Shown: positions 38,604 through 46,851 of the stretch, in pieces
Numbering within the stretch: the stretch's first letter is position 1
Layout: every line of letters begins with the position of its first letter
From: Gordonia rubripertincta
GTDB lineage: Bacteria > Actinomycetota > Actinomycetes > Mycobacteriales > Mycobacteriaceae
Assembly (NCBI RefSeq): GCF_038024875.1
Contig: NZ_CP136136.1
Span: 3,286,001-3,350,000 of the forward strand
Direction of reading: 5' to 3'
Length of the DNA stretch: 64,000 bases
Translations under genes and position numbers: made by a program
Notes under the pieces: model-generated
Seen by the model: the letters and a program-made list of their open reading frames with translations, nothing else
Databases searched by the model: none
Told to the model about the DNA's origin: nothing

Positions 38604-39416
38604 GTGCCCGTCTGGACCTCCGATCCCGAGGCGCCCATCGGGATCTTCGACTCCGGCGTCGGCGGCCTGACCGTGGCGCGCGCCATCATGGACCTGCTGC
38701 CCGACGAGGACATCGTCTACATCGGCGACACCGCGAACGGCCCGTACGGTCCGCTGACGATCCCGGAGATCCGCAAGCACGCGCTGGCGATCGGCGACGA
38801 CCTGGCCGAGCGCGGCGTCAAGGCGATCGTCATCGCGTGCAACACCGCGTCCGCCGCGTGCCTGCGGGACGCGCGGGAACGCTACGCACCGATCCCGGTG
38901 GTCGAGGTCGTGCTCCCCGCGGTACGTCGTGCGGTCGTCGCCACCAAGAACGGCCGGATCGGTGTGCTCGGCACCGAGGCCACCATCGCCTCACGCGCAT
39001 ACCAGGATTCGTTCGCCGCCGCCCGCGACGCGGTGATCACCGCCGTACCCTGCCCGCGCTTCGTCGACTTCGTCGAACGCGGGATCACCAGCGGCCGCCA
39101 GATCCTCGGCCTGGCGCAGGGATACCTCGAACCCCTCCAGCAGGCCGGCGTCGACACGGTCGTGCTCGGTTGCACTCATTACCCGCTACTGACCGGCGTC
39201 CTGCAGCTCGCAATGGGCGACGAGGTGACGCTCGTGTCCAGCGCGGAGGAGACGGCCAAGGACCTCTACCGCGTCCTGACCGAGAAGGACCTGCTGCACC
39301 CGCACACCGGTCGCGAGGCGTCGCGCGTCTTCCAGGCGACCGGTGACCCGGAGATGTTCGCGAAGCTCTCCCGGCGGTTCCTCGGCCCCGTTGTCGGGGC
39401 TGTGCAGCACCTTTAG
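38604..39416 (+). CDS. murI: glutamate racemase MurI
   Basis: MurI converts L- to D-glutamate for peptidoglycan. The 270-residue product (GTG 38604) has IGIFDSGVGGLTVA, the two catalytic cysteines Cys79 (VIACNTASAA) and Cys190 (VLGCTHYPLL), and GDTANGPYGP. The reading frame is open far upstream inside the rhomboid gene, but homology begins here. No clear RBS is present, and translation may be coupled to the rhomboid stop 15 bp before. Confidence 0.94.
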   Translation: MPVWTSDPEAPIGIFDSGVGGLTVARAIMDLLPDEDIVYIGDTANGPYGPLTIPEIRKHALAIGDDLAERGVKAIVIACNTASAACLRDARERYAPIPVVEVVLPAVRRAVVATKNGRIGVLGTEATIASRAYQDSFAAARDAVITAVPCPRFVDFVERGITSGRQILGLAQGYLEPLQQAGVDTVVLGCTHYPLLTGVLQLAMGDEVTLVSSAEETAKDLYRVLTEKDLLHPHTGREASRVFQATGDPEMFAKLSRRFLGPVVGAVQHL

Positions 39417-39497
39417 CCGAACCCAGGGGATCTTCGCCGCGTACTTGTGACCCGGTAACCCGGCAGCGAGTCGCGCGGGCATGGCACAGTAGGGCTT

Positions 39498-40262
39498 ATG
39501 CGTCTCACGGTCCTCGGATGTTCGGGCAGTGTGGGCGGTCCGGGGGCGGCGTGCTCGGGCTACCTGCTCTCCGTCCCCGGCGAGCAGCCGGTGCTGCTGG
39601 ACTGCGGACCGGGGGTGTTCGGCGAGCTGCAGCGGGTCACCGATCCGAACAGCGTCGCGGTGGTGCTCAGCCACCTGCACGCCGACCATTGCCTGGATCT
39701 GCCGGCCATGCTCGTCTGGCGACGCTATGCACCATCACCGGCGAAGGAGCGTGCCCCGCTTTACGGTCCGCCGGGTACGGCGCTGCGGATCGGCTACGGC
39801 TCGTCGGAGTTCCCGGGTCAGGTCGACGACATCTCCGACACCTTCGACGTCCAGGAGTGGCGCGACGGTCTCGAGGTGACCCTGGGGGGCATGCGCATCA
39901 AGGCGATGAACGTCAACCACCCCCCGTCCACCTTCGGGCTGCGCATCACCGGGCCGGAGGGGCAGGTCATCGCCTACAGCGGCGACACCGCTCCTTGCGA
40001 CGAACTCATCGACCTCGCCGCCGACGCGGACCTGTTCCTCTGCGAGGCGTCCTGGACCCATTCGCCGTCGGAACGCCCACCGGACCTGCATCTGTCCGGG
40101 ATCGAGGCGGGGGAGGCCGCGACGAAGGCGAACGCGCGGGCGCTGGCGATCACCCACATCGCTCCCTGGACCGATTCGACAGAGATCCTCGCGGAGGCCC
40201 GCAGCACTTTCTCGGGACCGGTCGACCTCGTGCGTCAGGGACAGGTCATCGAGCTGGCCTAG
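39498..40262 (+). CDS. metallo-beta-lactamase-fold phosphodiesterase (Rv1339-like)
   Basis: The 254-residue protein has the metal-binding SHLHADHCLD motif, GMRIKAMNVNHP, a YSGDTAPCDEL Asp ligand and a terminal His in ITHIAPW, typical of the RNase Z/PDE branch. Its homologue Rv1339 has been reported to be an atypical class II cyclic-nucleotide phosphodiesterase that lowers cAMP in mycobacteria. The order murI - PDE - rph - rdgB is conserved. ATG 39498 follows CACAGT by 7 nt, which suggests a leaderless mRNA. Confidence 0.87.
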   Translation: MRLTVLGCSGSVGGPGAACSGYLLSVPGEQPVLLDCGPGVFGELQRVTDPNSVAVVLSHLHADHCLDLPAMLVWRRYAPSPAKERAPLYGPPGTALRIGYGSSEFPGQVDDISDTFDVQEWRDGLEVTLGGMRIKAMNVNHPPSTFGLRITGPEGQVIAYSGDTAPCDELIDLAADADLFLCEASWTHSPSERPPDLHLSGIEAGEAATKANARALAITHIAPWTDSTEILAEARSTFSGPVDLVRQGQVIELA

Positions 40263-40307
40263 CGGTGGGTAACCTGCCGTCCGGCCACGGTCGTTAGAGT
40301 TGGAGCC

Positions 40308-41063
40308 GTGACCACACGAGCTGACGGCCGAGCCGACGACGAACTGCGTCCCATCTCCTTCACCCGTGGCTTCACCAGCCATCCCGCGGGATCGGTGCTG
40401 GTGGAGTTCGGGCAGACCCGCGTGATGTGCACCGCGAGTGTCACCGAGGGCGTCCCGCCGTGGCGTCGTGGATCGGGCCTGGGCTGGCTCACCGCCGAAT
40501 ACTCGATGCTCCCGGCGGCCACGCACGAGCGGAACAGGCGCGAATCGGTCAAGGGCAAGATCGGTGGCCGGACCCACGAGATCAGCCGGCTCGTCGGCCG
40601 CTCCCTGCGGGCATGCATCGACCTCGCGGCGCTCGGTGAGAACACCATCGCGCTCGACTGCGACGTCCTGCAGGCCGACGGCGGTACCCGCACCGCCGCC
40701 ATCACCGGCGCGTACGTGGCCCTCGTCGATGCGGTGACCTACCTGCGTGCCGCCGGCAAACTGTCCGACCCGCAACCGCTTTCGTGTGCGATCGCCGCGG
40801 TGAGCGTGGGCGTCGTCGACGGCCGGGTGCGCCTGGACCTGCCCTATGAAGAGGATTCGCGGGCCGAGGTCGACATGAACGTCGTCGCCACCGACGCCGG
40901 TACCCTCGTCGAGGTGCAGGGCACCGGCGAGGGTGCGACCTTCGCACGGTCGACGCTCGACGCGCTGCTCGATGTCGCCGCGATCGGGACGAAAAAGCTC
41001 TTCGAGGCGCAGCGCGCCGTGCTCGCCGAGCCGTACCCGGGTCAGCTGCCGGGCAACGCCTGA
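40308..41063 (+). CDS. rph: ribonuclease PH
   Basis: RNase PH trims the 3' end of tRNA precursors phosphorolytically. The 251-residue product shows RPISFTRGFTSHPAGSVLVEFG, the phosphate-binding arginines (RRESVKGKIGGRTHEISRLVGRSLR), and DCDVLQADGGTRTAAITGAY. GTG 40308 lies 7 nt after TAGAGT (40295-40300). Its stop shares bases with the rdgB ATG. Confidence 0.95.
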   Translation: MTTRADGRADDELRPISFTRGFTSHPAGSVLVEFGQTRVMCTASVTEGVPPWRRGSGLGWLTAEYSMLPAATHERNRRESVKGKIGGRTHEISRLVGRSLRACIDLAALGENTIALDCDVLQADGGTRTAAITGAYVALVDAVTYLRAAGKLSDPQPLSCAIAAVSVGVVDGRVRLDLPYEEDSRAEVDMNVVATDAGTLVEVQGTGEGATFARSTLDALLDVAAIGTKKLFEAQRAVLAEPYPGQLPGNA

Positions 41064-41683
41064 TGTCGAAGGTCCTGCTCGCGAGCCGCAATCGGAAGAA
41101 GCTCGCCGAGCTGCAGCGCGTCGTCGACGCCGCCGGGATCACCGGCCTGGAGATCCTCGGCCTCGACGCCGTGCCCGAATACCCGGAGGAGCCAGAGGAC
41201 GGCGCGACCTTCGAGGACAACGCGCTGATCAAGGCGCGCTCGGGTGCACGCGCCACCGGATTGCCCTGTCTCGCGGACGATTCCGGGATCTCGGTGGACG
41301 CGCTGAACGGGATGCCCGGCGTGCTGTCCGCGCGCTGGTCGGGTGCTCACGGCAACGACCCCGCGAACAACGCATTGCTGCTCGCCCAGTTGTCGGACAC
41401 CCCCGACGAACGACGCGGCGCGGCCTTCGTGTCGGCGTGCGCGTTGGTGCTGCCGGACGGGACCGAGACGGTCGTGCGCGGGGAGTGGCGCGGGACGGTG
41501 CTGCGTGCCGAGCGCGGACCGAACGGCTTCGGCTACGACCCTCTGTTCGCCCCCGACGACGAGCTCGCGGCCGGCCGGTCGTCGGCCGAACTCACGCCGG
41601 AGGAGAAGGATTCGCTGAGCCACCGCGGCAAGGCGCTGGCTCAACTGGTGCCGGCGCTGCGGGAGCTCGCCGCTAGAGGTTGA
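41063..41683 (+). CDS. rdgB: XTP/dITP pyrophosphatase RdgB
   Basis: This house-cleaning enzyme hydrolyses non-canonical purine nucleotides to monophosphates. The 206-residue product has the signature LLASRNRKKLAEL, TFEDNALIKARSGARATGLPCLADDSGISVDAL, SARWSG and GFGYDPLF, and SHRGKAL near the end. It starts on the rph stop (TGATG) and overlaps the convergent DUF3817 gene by 11 bp. Confidence 0.95.
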   Translation: MSKVLLASRNRKKLAELQRVVDAAGITGLEILGLDAVPEYPEEPEDGATFEDNALIKARSGARATGLPCLADDSGISVDALNGMPGVLSARWSGAHGNDPANNALLLAQLSDTPDERRGAAFVSACALVLPDGTETVVRGEWRGTVLRAERGPNGFGYDPLFAPDDELAAGRSSAELTPEEKDSLSHRGKALAQLVPALRELAARG

Positions 41684-42023
41684 ACTGCGCCTTCACTTCC
41701 TGGGTGCGCTTGTGCTCGAACCAGAAGGACAGGAACGGGATGGTGCCGGCGATCGCGGTGATGATCGTCTTGCCTGCGGGCCAGCGCACCTTGATGGCCA
41801 GGTCGATCGCCATGATCAGGTAGACGAAGTAGACCCAGCCGTGGACGATCGGCACGAAGTCGAGTGCCTTGTTGTCGAAGCCGTACGCCAGGATCAGCTC
41901 GGCGACGAGCAGTAGCAGCCAGATACCGGTGATCCAGGCCAGGACGCGGTACCTCAGCAGGGCCCCACGGACCTTCTCCACCGGCGCGGTGGGAGCAGAA
42001 GAGGTGGATGCGGTCTCGGTCAC
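41673..42023 (-). CDS. DUF3817 integral membrane protein
   Basis: This 116-residue protein has a short polar N-tail and three membrane spans (about 28-48, 58-80 and 83-104); it matches Rv1342c by position. HGWVYFVYLIMAIDLAIK carries the family HGxxF/YxxY signature. GTG 42023 overlaps the stop of the lprD-like gene (GTGA), so the pair is translationally coupled. Its 3' end overlaps rdgB tail to tail. Function unknown; a paralogue is at 22642-23046. Confidence 0.8.
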   Translation of the reverse strand: MTETASTSSAPTAPVEKVRGALLRYRVLAWITGIWLLLLVAELILAYGFDNKALDFVPIVHGWVYFVYLIMAIDLAIKVRWPAGKTIITAIAGTIPFLSFWFEHKRTQEVKAQFNL

Positions 42024-42448
42024 TGCGGGCCTTTCGATGACGGGGCGTCGGGAGTGTCTGCCGATCTGAGCTCGGCCAGGTAACGGTTGTATTCGATGAG
42101 CGCCGCATCCTTGACCGGATCGGGGTCGCCGGCGAGGGAAGACGCGCTCGGCGTCGTCGGGCGCTCGGGCAGGATGCCCTCGGGGATCTCGGCCGCGGCC
42201 CGCGCCTCCGCGGCGGCCTTGCGAACTTCTTCCGGGTCGCTCTCCAGGACGACGAAGCGTCGGTAGGCGTAGATCACCGCGACCGCGAAGGCGGGCCACT
42301 GCAACGCGTAACCGAGGTTCTGGCCGCTGCCGGCCGCCGACTCGAAGCGCGACCACTGCCACCAGGCGAGAACCAGACATGCCGCCGCGGCGACCACGGT
42401 CAGCACCACGAGCGCCGGCCGGTGCGTGCGACGGGGGGACGAGGACAT
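42020..42448 (-). CDS. LprD-like small membrane protein
   Basis: This 142-residue protein has one strong hydrophobic segment (about 12-29, ALVVLTVVAAAACLVLAWW) and a second, weaker one at 42-58, then a charged tail ending YNRYLAELRSADTPD. It corresponds to Rv1343c (LprD) of M. tuberculosis: the NLGYALQWPAFAV and EYNxYLAEL parts are alike. The Cys after VAAAA could be a lipobox, but the context is a poor match. ATG 42448 is preferred to TTG 42457. Function unknown. Confidence 0.72.
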   Translation of the reverse strand: MSSSPRRTHRPALVVLTVVAAAACLVLAWWQWSRFESAAGSGQNLGYALQWPAFAVAVIYAYRRFVVLESDPEEVRKAAAEARAAAEIPEGILPERPTTPSASSLAGDPDPVKDAALIEYNRYLAELRSADTPDAPSSKGPQ

Positions 42449-42545
42449 ACCTATCAAGGTACCTGGCCTGCGATGATCAAAACGCGACCGGTAGGGTGGT
42501 CGCGGTTACAGTGCGCGGTCCGGTTCGACGCCGGGAACGCACCGA

Positions 42546-42630
<85 letters not shown>

Positions 42631-42632
42631 GA

Positions 42633-42678
42633 TCTCGTAGACGTTGCGCGCCCATGGGCGCGCACTTGATCTACGAGA
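42633..42678. terminator. two-tier hairpin after tRNA-Leu
   Basis: Inner 20-bp palindrome TGCGCGCCCATGGGCGCGCA (42645-42664) inside outer arms TCTCGTAGA (42633-42641) and TCTACGAGA (42670-42678). It starts 3 nt after the tRNA and contains the stop codon of the minus-strand acidic protein (42671-42673), so it can terminate from both sides. Confidence 0.8.
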
Positions 42679-43258
42679 CGCTCAGCAGTTCGACGGCGTC
42701 GTCGTCGGCGAAGACGATGTCGTGGTCGTCGGTCGAGATCGCCCAGCGGCGCAGACGAGCCGTGTGATCCTCGTCAATGCGTGCCTCGACGGTCTGGTCG
42801 CCCGGGGCGAGGTCGGCGAAGTCGTCGACGATCTCGCCCTCACGGGTGGTGCCGTCCTCGAGGGTGACCCGAACCCGCGACGACACGTGCAGGCCTTCGA
42901 GGTCCGCGGCGTCGGCGAGATCTTCGTGGGTGTCGGTCTCTATGGGCTTGTCGAGAGTTTCCTCGTCGACCGGGGCTTCTTCGACCGGGGCCGCGTCGTC
43001 GACGGCGGCGGTTTCCTCGACCGCAACGTCTTCGGCAGCGACATCCTCGGCGGAGTCTTCTGAAGCGGGCTCCTCGGCGGAGTCCTCTGCGGCGTCGACC
43101 TCGTCGGGGGAGATCTCGACGGTGGCGTCCTCGTCCTCCGGGGCGTCGACCTCGACCGTCGCGTCCTCGTCGGCGGCCTGCAGATCGGCATCTACGGCGT
43201 CGTTCTCCGTGTCCACCGCGTCGATCTCGCGATCGGCGCTGCTCTCCGGTGCGCTCAT
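42671..43258 (-). CDS. very acidic protein of unknown function
   Basis: I do not recognise this 195-residue protein. Residues 1-115 are almost purely Asp, Glu, Ala, Val, Ser, Thr and Pro with repeating DxxVE/EDxA patterns and practically no basic residue after position 10. Residues about 120-195 (SSRVRVTLEDGTTREGEIVDDFADL... ARIDEDHTARLRRWAISTDDHDIVFADDD) look like a small beta-domain. No signal peptide or membrane span is seen. The codon bias is ordinary and the ATG at 43258 follows a GGAAGGAC stretch, so it is probably a real gene. The acidic arm could bind metal, polycations or mimic nucleic acid. Confidence 0.65.
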   Translation of the reverse strand: MSAPESSADREIDAVDTENDAVDADLQAADEDATVEVDAPEDEDATVEISPDEVDAAEDSAEEPASEDSAEDVAAEDVAVEETAAVDDAAPVEEAPVDEETLDKPIETDTHEDLADAADLEGLHVSSRVRVTLEDGTTREGEIVDDFADLAPGDQTVEARIDEDHTARLRRWAISTDDHDIVFADDDAVELLSVS

Positions 43259-43583
43259 GGCGTTGCCGTCCTTCCGGTCAGGGAGTGATCTCCGGGTGGC
43301 CGGACGTGCCGAAGTGGCACGTTTGACCCGGTCGTAGGGGTGATCATACTGAACCGGAGGGTTGTCATCCCGAATGGGACCGAATCGTTGCCACCTCGGG
43401 ATTGTCGTTCCGAAATCGTTAGGTGTCGGCGCCTCGACTCCGGAACGCCGACGACCCGCGAGCGACCACCGGCGAACCTCGCTTCGACCTGAAGACTTCG
43501 GCCGACGTCTGCAGGTCGAAGCGAGGTTCGCCAGTCACCGGGCACGTCGGCTCGGTGTCGGGGACGCGTGCAACGATGCCGGG
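43259..43583. other. intergenic region between acidic-protein and nuclease genes
   Basis: These 325 bp lie between divergent start codons. The notable content is a 62-bp inverted repeat at 43471-43532. The 43330-43440 part is AT-richer and probably holds the promoter of the acidic-protein gene. No convincing ORF is seen. Confidence 0.6.
43471..43532. repeat. 62-bp inverted repeat with 21-bp perfect arms
   Basis: The arms 43471-43491 and 43512-43532 are perfectly complementary (GGCGAACCTCGCTTCGACCT... pairs with its mirror), with a 20-nt loop that itself holds AGAC/GTCT. It lies between two divergent genes, so it is not the terminator of either. It could be a dispersed palindromic element or the end of an unannotated transcript. 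Confidence 0.75.
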
Positions 43584-44327
43584 GTGAGACGTCGGGCGGT
43601 GCTGCCGGGAATCGGGGTGGTCGTTCTCCTTGTCGTGCTCGGTGCACTGGGTCTGCTCCAGTGGGAGTCGGCTCCGGCGACAGCGCCCGCACCGGATACG
43701 GCTTCGGTTCCGTCGCTTCCGTTCTCGACACAGTCGCCGGGGAACCAATCGACACGCGCGCCGGTGAACCGGGCCCTCGTCGATCTCGACTCGCTGCCGG
43801 TGAAGGGCAGGGCGCCGAAGACGGGCTACTCGCGCTCGGAGTTCGGCACGGCCTGGGACGACGCGGTCGATGTGCAGTTCGGCCGCAACGGGTGTCGGAC
43901 CCGGGAGGACATCCTGCGCCGTGACCTCGTCGACGTCACCCTGCACGCCGACGGGTGTCGCGTCATCTCGGGGACCCTCGTCGACGCCTACTCCGGCACG
44001 ACCCTGCCGTTCACCCGGGGCCAGGACACGTCGGCGCTCGTCCAGATCGACCACGTCGTCGCGTTGTCGGACGCCTGGCAGAAGGGCGCGGCACAGTGGG
44101 ATGCGCGTCGCCGTCTCGCGTTCGCCAACGACCCGCGGAATCTGCAGGCGGTTGACGGCACGGTCAACCAGCGCAAGGGCGCCGGCGACGCGGCCACCTG
44201 GCTGCCCCCGAACAAGGCGTATCGATGCACCTACGTCAGCCGTCAGATCGAGGTCAAAAAGGCCTACGGTCTGTGGGTCACCGCAGCGGAACGGGACGCG
44301 ATGTCTCGAGTGCTGTCCGACTGCTGA
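43584..44327 (+). CDS. secreted or membrane-anchored HNH-family nuclease (DUF1524)
   Basis: The 247-residue protein begins with a basic start and a hydrophobic segment (about 6-25, VLPGIGVVVLLVVLGALGLL), then a Ser/Pro/Thr-rich linker to about 65 and a DUF1524/GmrSD-C-type domain. The nuclease core is IDHVVALSDAWQKGA (the DHV motif) with FANDPRNLQAVDGTVNQRKGAGDAATWLP and KAYRCTYVSRQIEVKKAYGLWV. Four cysteines could form disulfides outside the cell. Such actinobacterial proteins are thought to degrade extracellular DNA; that is inference. GTG 43584 is chosen by the signal-like N-terminus. Confidence 0.82.
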   Translation: MRRRAVLPGIGVVVLLVVLGALGLLQWESAPATAPAPDTASVPSLPFSTQSPGNQSTRAPVNRALVDLDSLPVKGRAPKTGYSRSEFGTAWDDAVDVQFGRNGCRTREDILRRDLVDVTLHADGCRVISGTLVDAYSGTTLPFTRGQDTSALVQIDHVVALSDAWQKGAAQWDARRRLAFANDPRNLQAVDGTVNQRKGAGDAATWLPPNKAYRCTYVSRQIEVKKAYGLWVTAAERDAMSRVLSDC

Positions 44328-44377
44328 CGCGAGGGACGGAGCGACCCCGGCCGGTCATGGTGAGTAGCCTCAGGTGC

Positions 44378-45915
44378 GTGACGGCGCCGCATTCTCTCAA
44401 TCATCCGCTGACCGACGATTCCGTCGTCGACGCCCTGGGTGCCGACCTCCGCGCCGCGGCCTACACGACCGACGGTGTCACCGAACTCCTCGGCGAAGAG
44501 GTCCACGCCGCCCTACTGCGCGGCGTCTGGTGGCCTGCGCTCGCCGCGACCGCAGCGGAGCAGCGTGACGGCGACCAGCGTGAGTCGCGACTCGCCACCC
44601 TCATCAGACTCTTCCTGCTCGGCTCGGACGAACCCGAAAACCACGTCGCGCAGGCGTTTCCGACAACCGGCGTCGACGCGCTCATCGCCCAGGGAGTTCT
44701 CACCCGGCTCGAGGACGGAGCGATCCGCGCGAGCCTCGACATCCGCCCGCACGCCGACGAGACCCACGACTTCCTCGTTGTCGCCGACCAGGACGCCGCC
44801 ATGCGGTCGGGGCCCGTCGCCCGCGACCATGTACTCGGCATCGGCGGTGCCTCGATGTCCCTGGCGCGCGCCATCATTCGTGAACCGGCACAACGCGCCC
44901 TCGACATCGGCACCGGTTGCGGCATCCAGGCGCTGCACCTGAACTCGCACTGCGCTGAGGTCGTCGCCACCGACACCAACGAGCGGGCACTGGCACTGGC
45001 CCGGGCGACCGCGCGCCTCAACGGGATGTCGTGGGATCTACGCGCGGGCAGCATGTTCGAACCCGTGGCGGGGGAGCGCTTCGACCTCATCGTCTCCAAC
45101 CCGCCGTTCGTCGTCGGGACCGGCAGCCAGGACTACATCTATCGCGATTCGGGTGTCGTTGGAGATGCGTTGTGCGAGCAGCTCATCGGCGAGTTGCCTG
45201 CGTACCTGAACCCGGGCGGCACCGCCCAGATCCTGGCCAACTGGATCATCAGCGACGGTGCGGACTGGCGTGAGCGGGTAGCCGGCTGGCTGGACGGCAC
45301 CGGTCTCGACGCCTGGGTCGTCCAGCGGGAGGTCGCCGATCCGATCAGCTATGTGTCCCTGTGGCTCTCCGACGCCGGCGAGGATGAGCAGGCCGCGGCC
45401 CGACGCGGGGAGCAGTGGCTGGAATGGTTCGACGACAACGACATCGTCGCGATCGGCATGGGCTCCATCACCGTCCGCGCGCCGGAGGCGGGGAGGACCG
45501 GGAACCCGACGTCGTCCTCGAAGAGATCACCGGAGCGGGCGAAGAGGTCACCGGCCCCGAGGCGCAGGCATTCCTGGCCCGGCGCCGCTATCTGCGTGAG
45601 ACCTCCGACGCGGAACTGCTGAGCAAGCGGCTGTCCGTCGCGCCGGTGATGCTCGAAGAACATTCGCTTCCCGGCGAGGACGGATGGCATCTGGTCGGGG
45701 CCGCGGTCCGTCGCCCCGGTGGTCCGGCCGCGGTCCTGGGCGTCGACGAGGTCTCCCGCGCTCTGCTCGCGGGATGCCGTGGGCAGGTTCCGCTGCAGAC
45801 CCTGATCGAGTTGCTCGCCGGCTTCCACGGCGTCGAGGCCGATGCGCTGGCGACCGCGGCACTGCCGGTGATCCGGGAGGCGATCGGCCGCGGAATCCTC
45901 TACGAGGCGAACTGA
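44378..45915 (+). pseudogene. class I SAM methyltransferase interrupted by a -1 frameshift
   Basis: Frame 1 (GTG 44378, 8 nt after TAGCCT) encodes an N-terminal helical domain, a SAM loop LDIGTGCGIQALHL and the catalytic VSNPPFVVG of the HemK/RlmG type, up to GMGSITVRAPEAG. Near the GGGG at 45490-45493 the homologous-looking reading passes into another frame (GEDREPDVVLEEITGAGEEVTGPEAQAFLARRRYL...) and ends at 45915 with GRGILYEAN. The upstream frame alone runs on nonsensically to 45622. Restoring one G would give one protein of about 512 residues. It is either a sequencing error, a recent pseudogene, or a slippage site; the target of methylation is unknown. Confidence 0.75.
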
Positions 45916-45925
45916 GGCCGGCCGG

Positions 45926-46798
45926 TCACATCCGGGCGTAACGCGTGAGCCAGTAGCAGTACACGCCGTAGGCGGCGATCCCGATGGCCGCCAGGATCAT
46001 CAGCACCTGCCCGGCGGGGAGGCCGGAAAGTGACTTCACCGTGCCGTCGAGCCCACTGGCCTTCGACGGGTCGGCGGTGGCCACCGCAACGAGCACGAGG
46101 ATGCCCGTGCCGATCAGCACAAGACCCTTCCCGCAGTAGCCGATGACCCCGGCGATCGTGGCCGTCCGGTCGCCGGAGGCCGCCCCCGTCCGGGTTGCCG
46201 AACCGTCGTCGGCGGCTGCGCGGCCGATCGGGGGTTTCAGGTCCTCGAGGAAGTTGCGGCTCGCGCCCTTGTACACGTGGTAGACACCGACGCCGATGAT
46301 GATCAGGCCGGCGACCACCACGACGAACTTGCCGCCACCGGATTGCATCAGACGAGCGGTGAGTCCGGTATTCTGCTGACCACTCGACTGGCCGTTCCCC
46401 ATCGCGAATCGCACTGCCGTCCAGGCGAATCCGGCGTAGACGACGGCCAGCGACAGTGCCTTGCCGCGGTCGAGCCAATCCTCCGCGCCGTCGTTGTCCC
46501 GGCCGGGTTCGGTGGCGTGCGGTCCGACGATGGCCTCGGCGACTCGCCACAGGGCGAGTGCCACGAACGCGACGGCCGCGATCCAGAGCACGACGCGGCC
46601 CCCGGTGTTCCCGGCGAAGAAGCCCAGGGCCCCGGACTGGTCGGCGTTCCCGCCCTCGCCGAAGGCGAGCCGCACGACGATGTACGCGATGAGCAAATGG
46701 ACGAGTCCGCTGACGGCGTGCCCGGCGCGTGCCGCGCGCTGGAACCACGGGCTGTCGGTGGCGCGATCGACCGCGCCGGTTACCTGGTTGCCTGACAT
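45926..46798 (-). CDS. DUF1206 integral membrane protein
   Basis: The 290-residue protein contains three repeats of a two-span unit (about 20-80, 105-185 and 215-285), each with GxAxxGxxY/H patterns such as RAGHAVSGLVHLLIAYIVV, VVYAGFAWTAVRF and IGYCGKGLVLIGTGILVLV. This is the DUF1206 threefold layout of actinobacterial and cyanobacterial membrane proteins. Function is unknown. ATG 46798 (MSGNQV) is chosen; the longer frame upstream overlaps the PLP enzyme. It is convergent with the methyltransferase gene (10-bp gap). Confidence 0.85.
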   Translation of the reverse strand: MSGNQVTGAVDRATDSPWFQRAARAGHAVSGLVHLLIAYIVVRLAFGEGGNADQSGALGFFAGNTGGRVVLWIAAVAFVALALWRVAEAIVGPHATEPGRDNDGAEDWLDRGKALSLAVVYAGFAWTAVRFAMGNGQSSGQQNTGLTARLMQSGGGKFVVVVAGLIIIGVGVYHVYKGASRNFLEDLKPPIGRAAADDGSATRTGAASGDRTATIAGVIGYCGKGLVLIGTGILVLVAVATADPSKASGLDGTVKSLSGLPAGQVLMILAAIGIAAYGVYCYWLTRYARM

Positions 46799-46851
46799 CC
46801 TCGCCGCCTCCCGTCGGCGGTGAGCGCCGACGTTTCGAACGATACGCGCGC

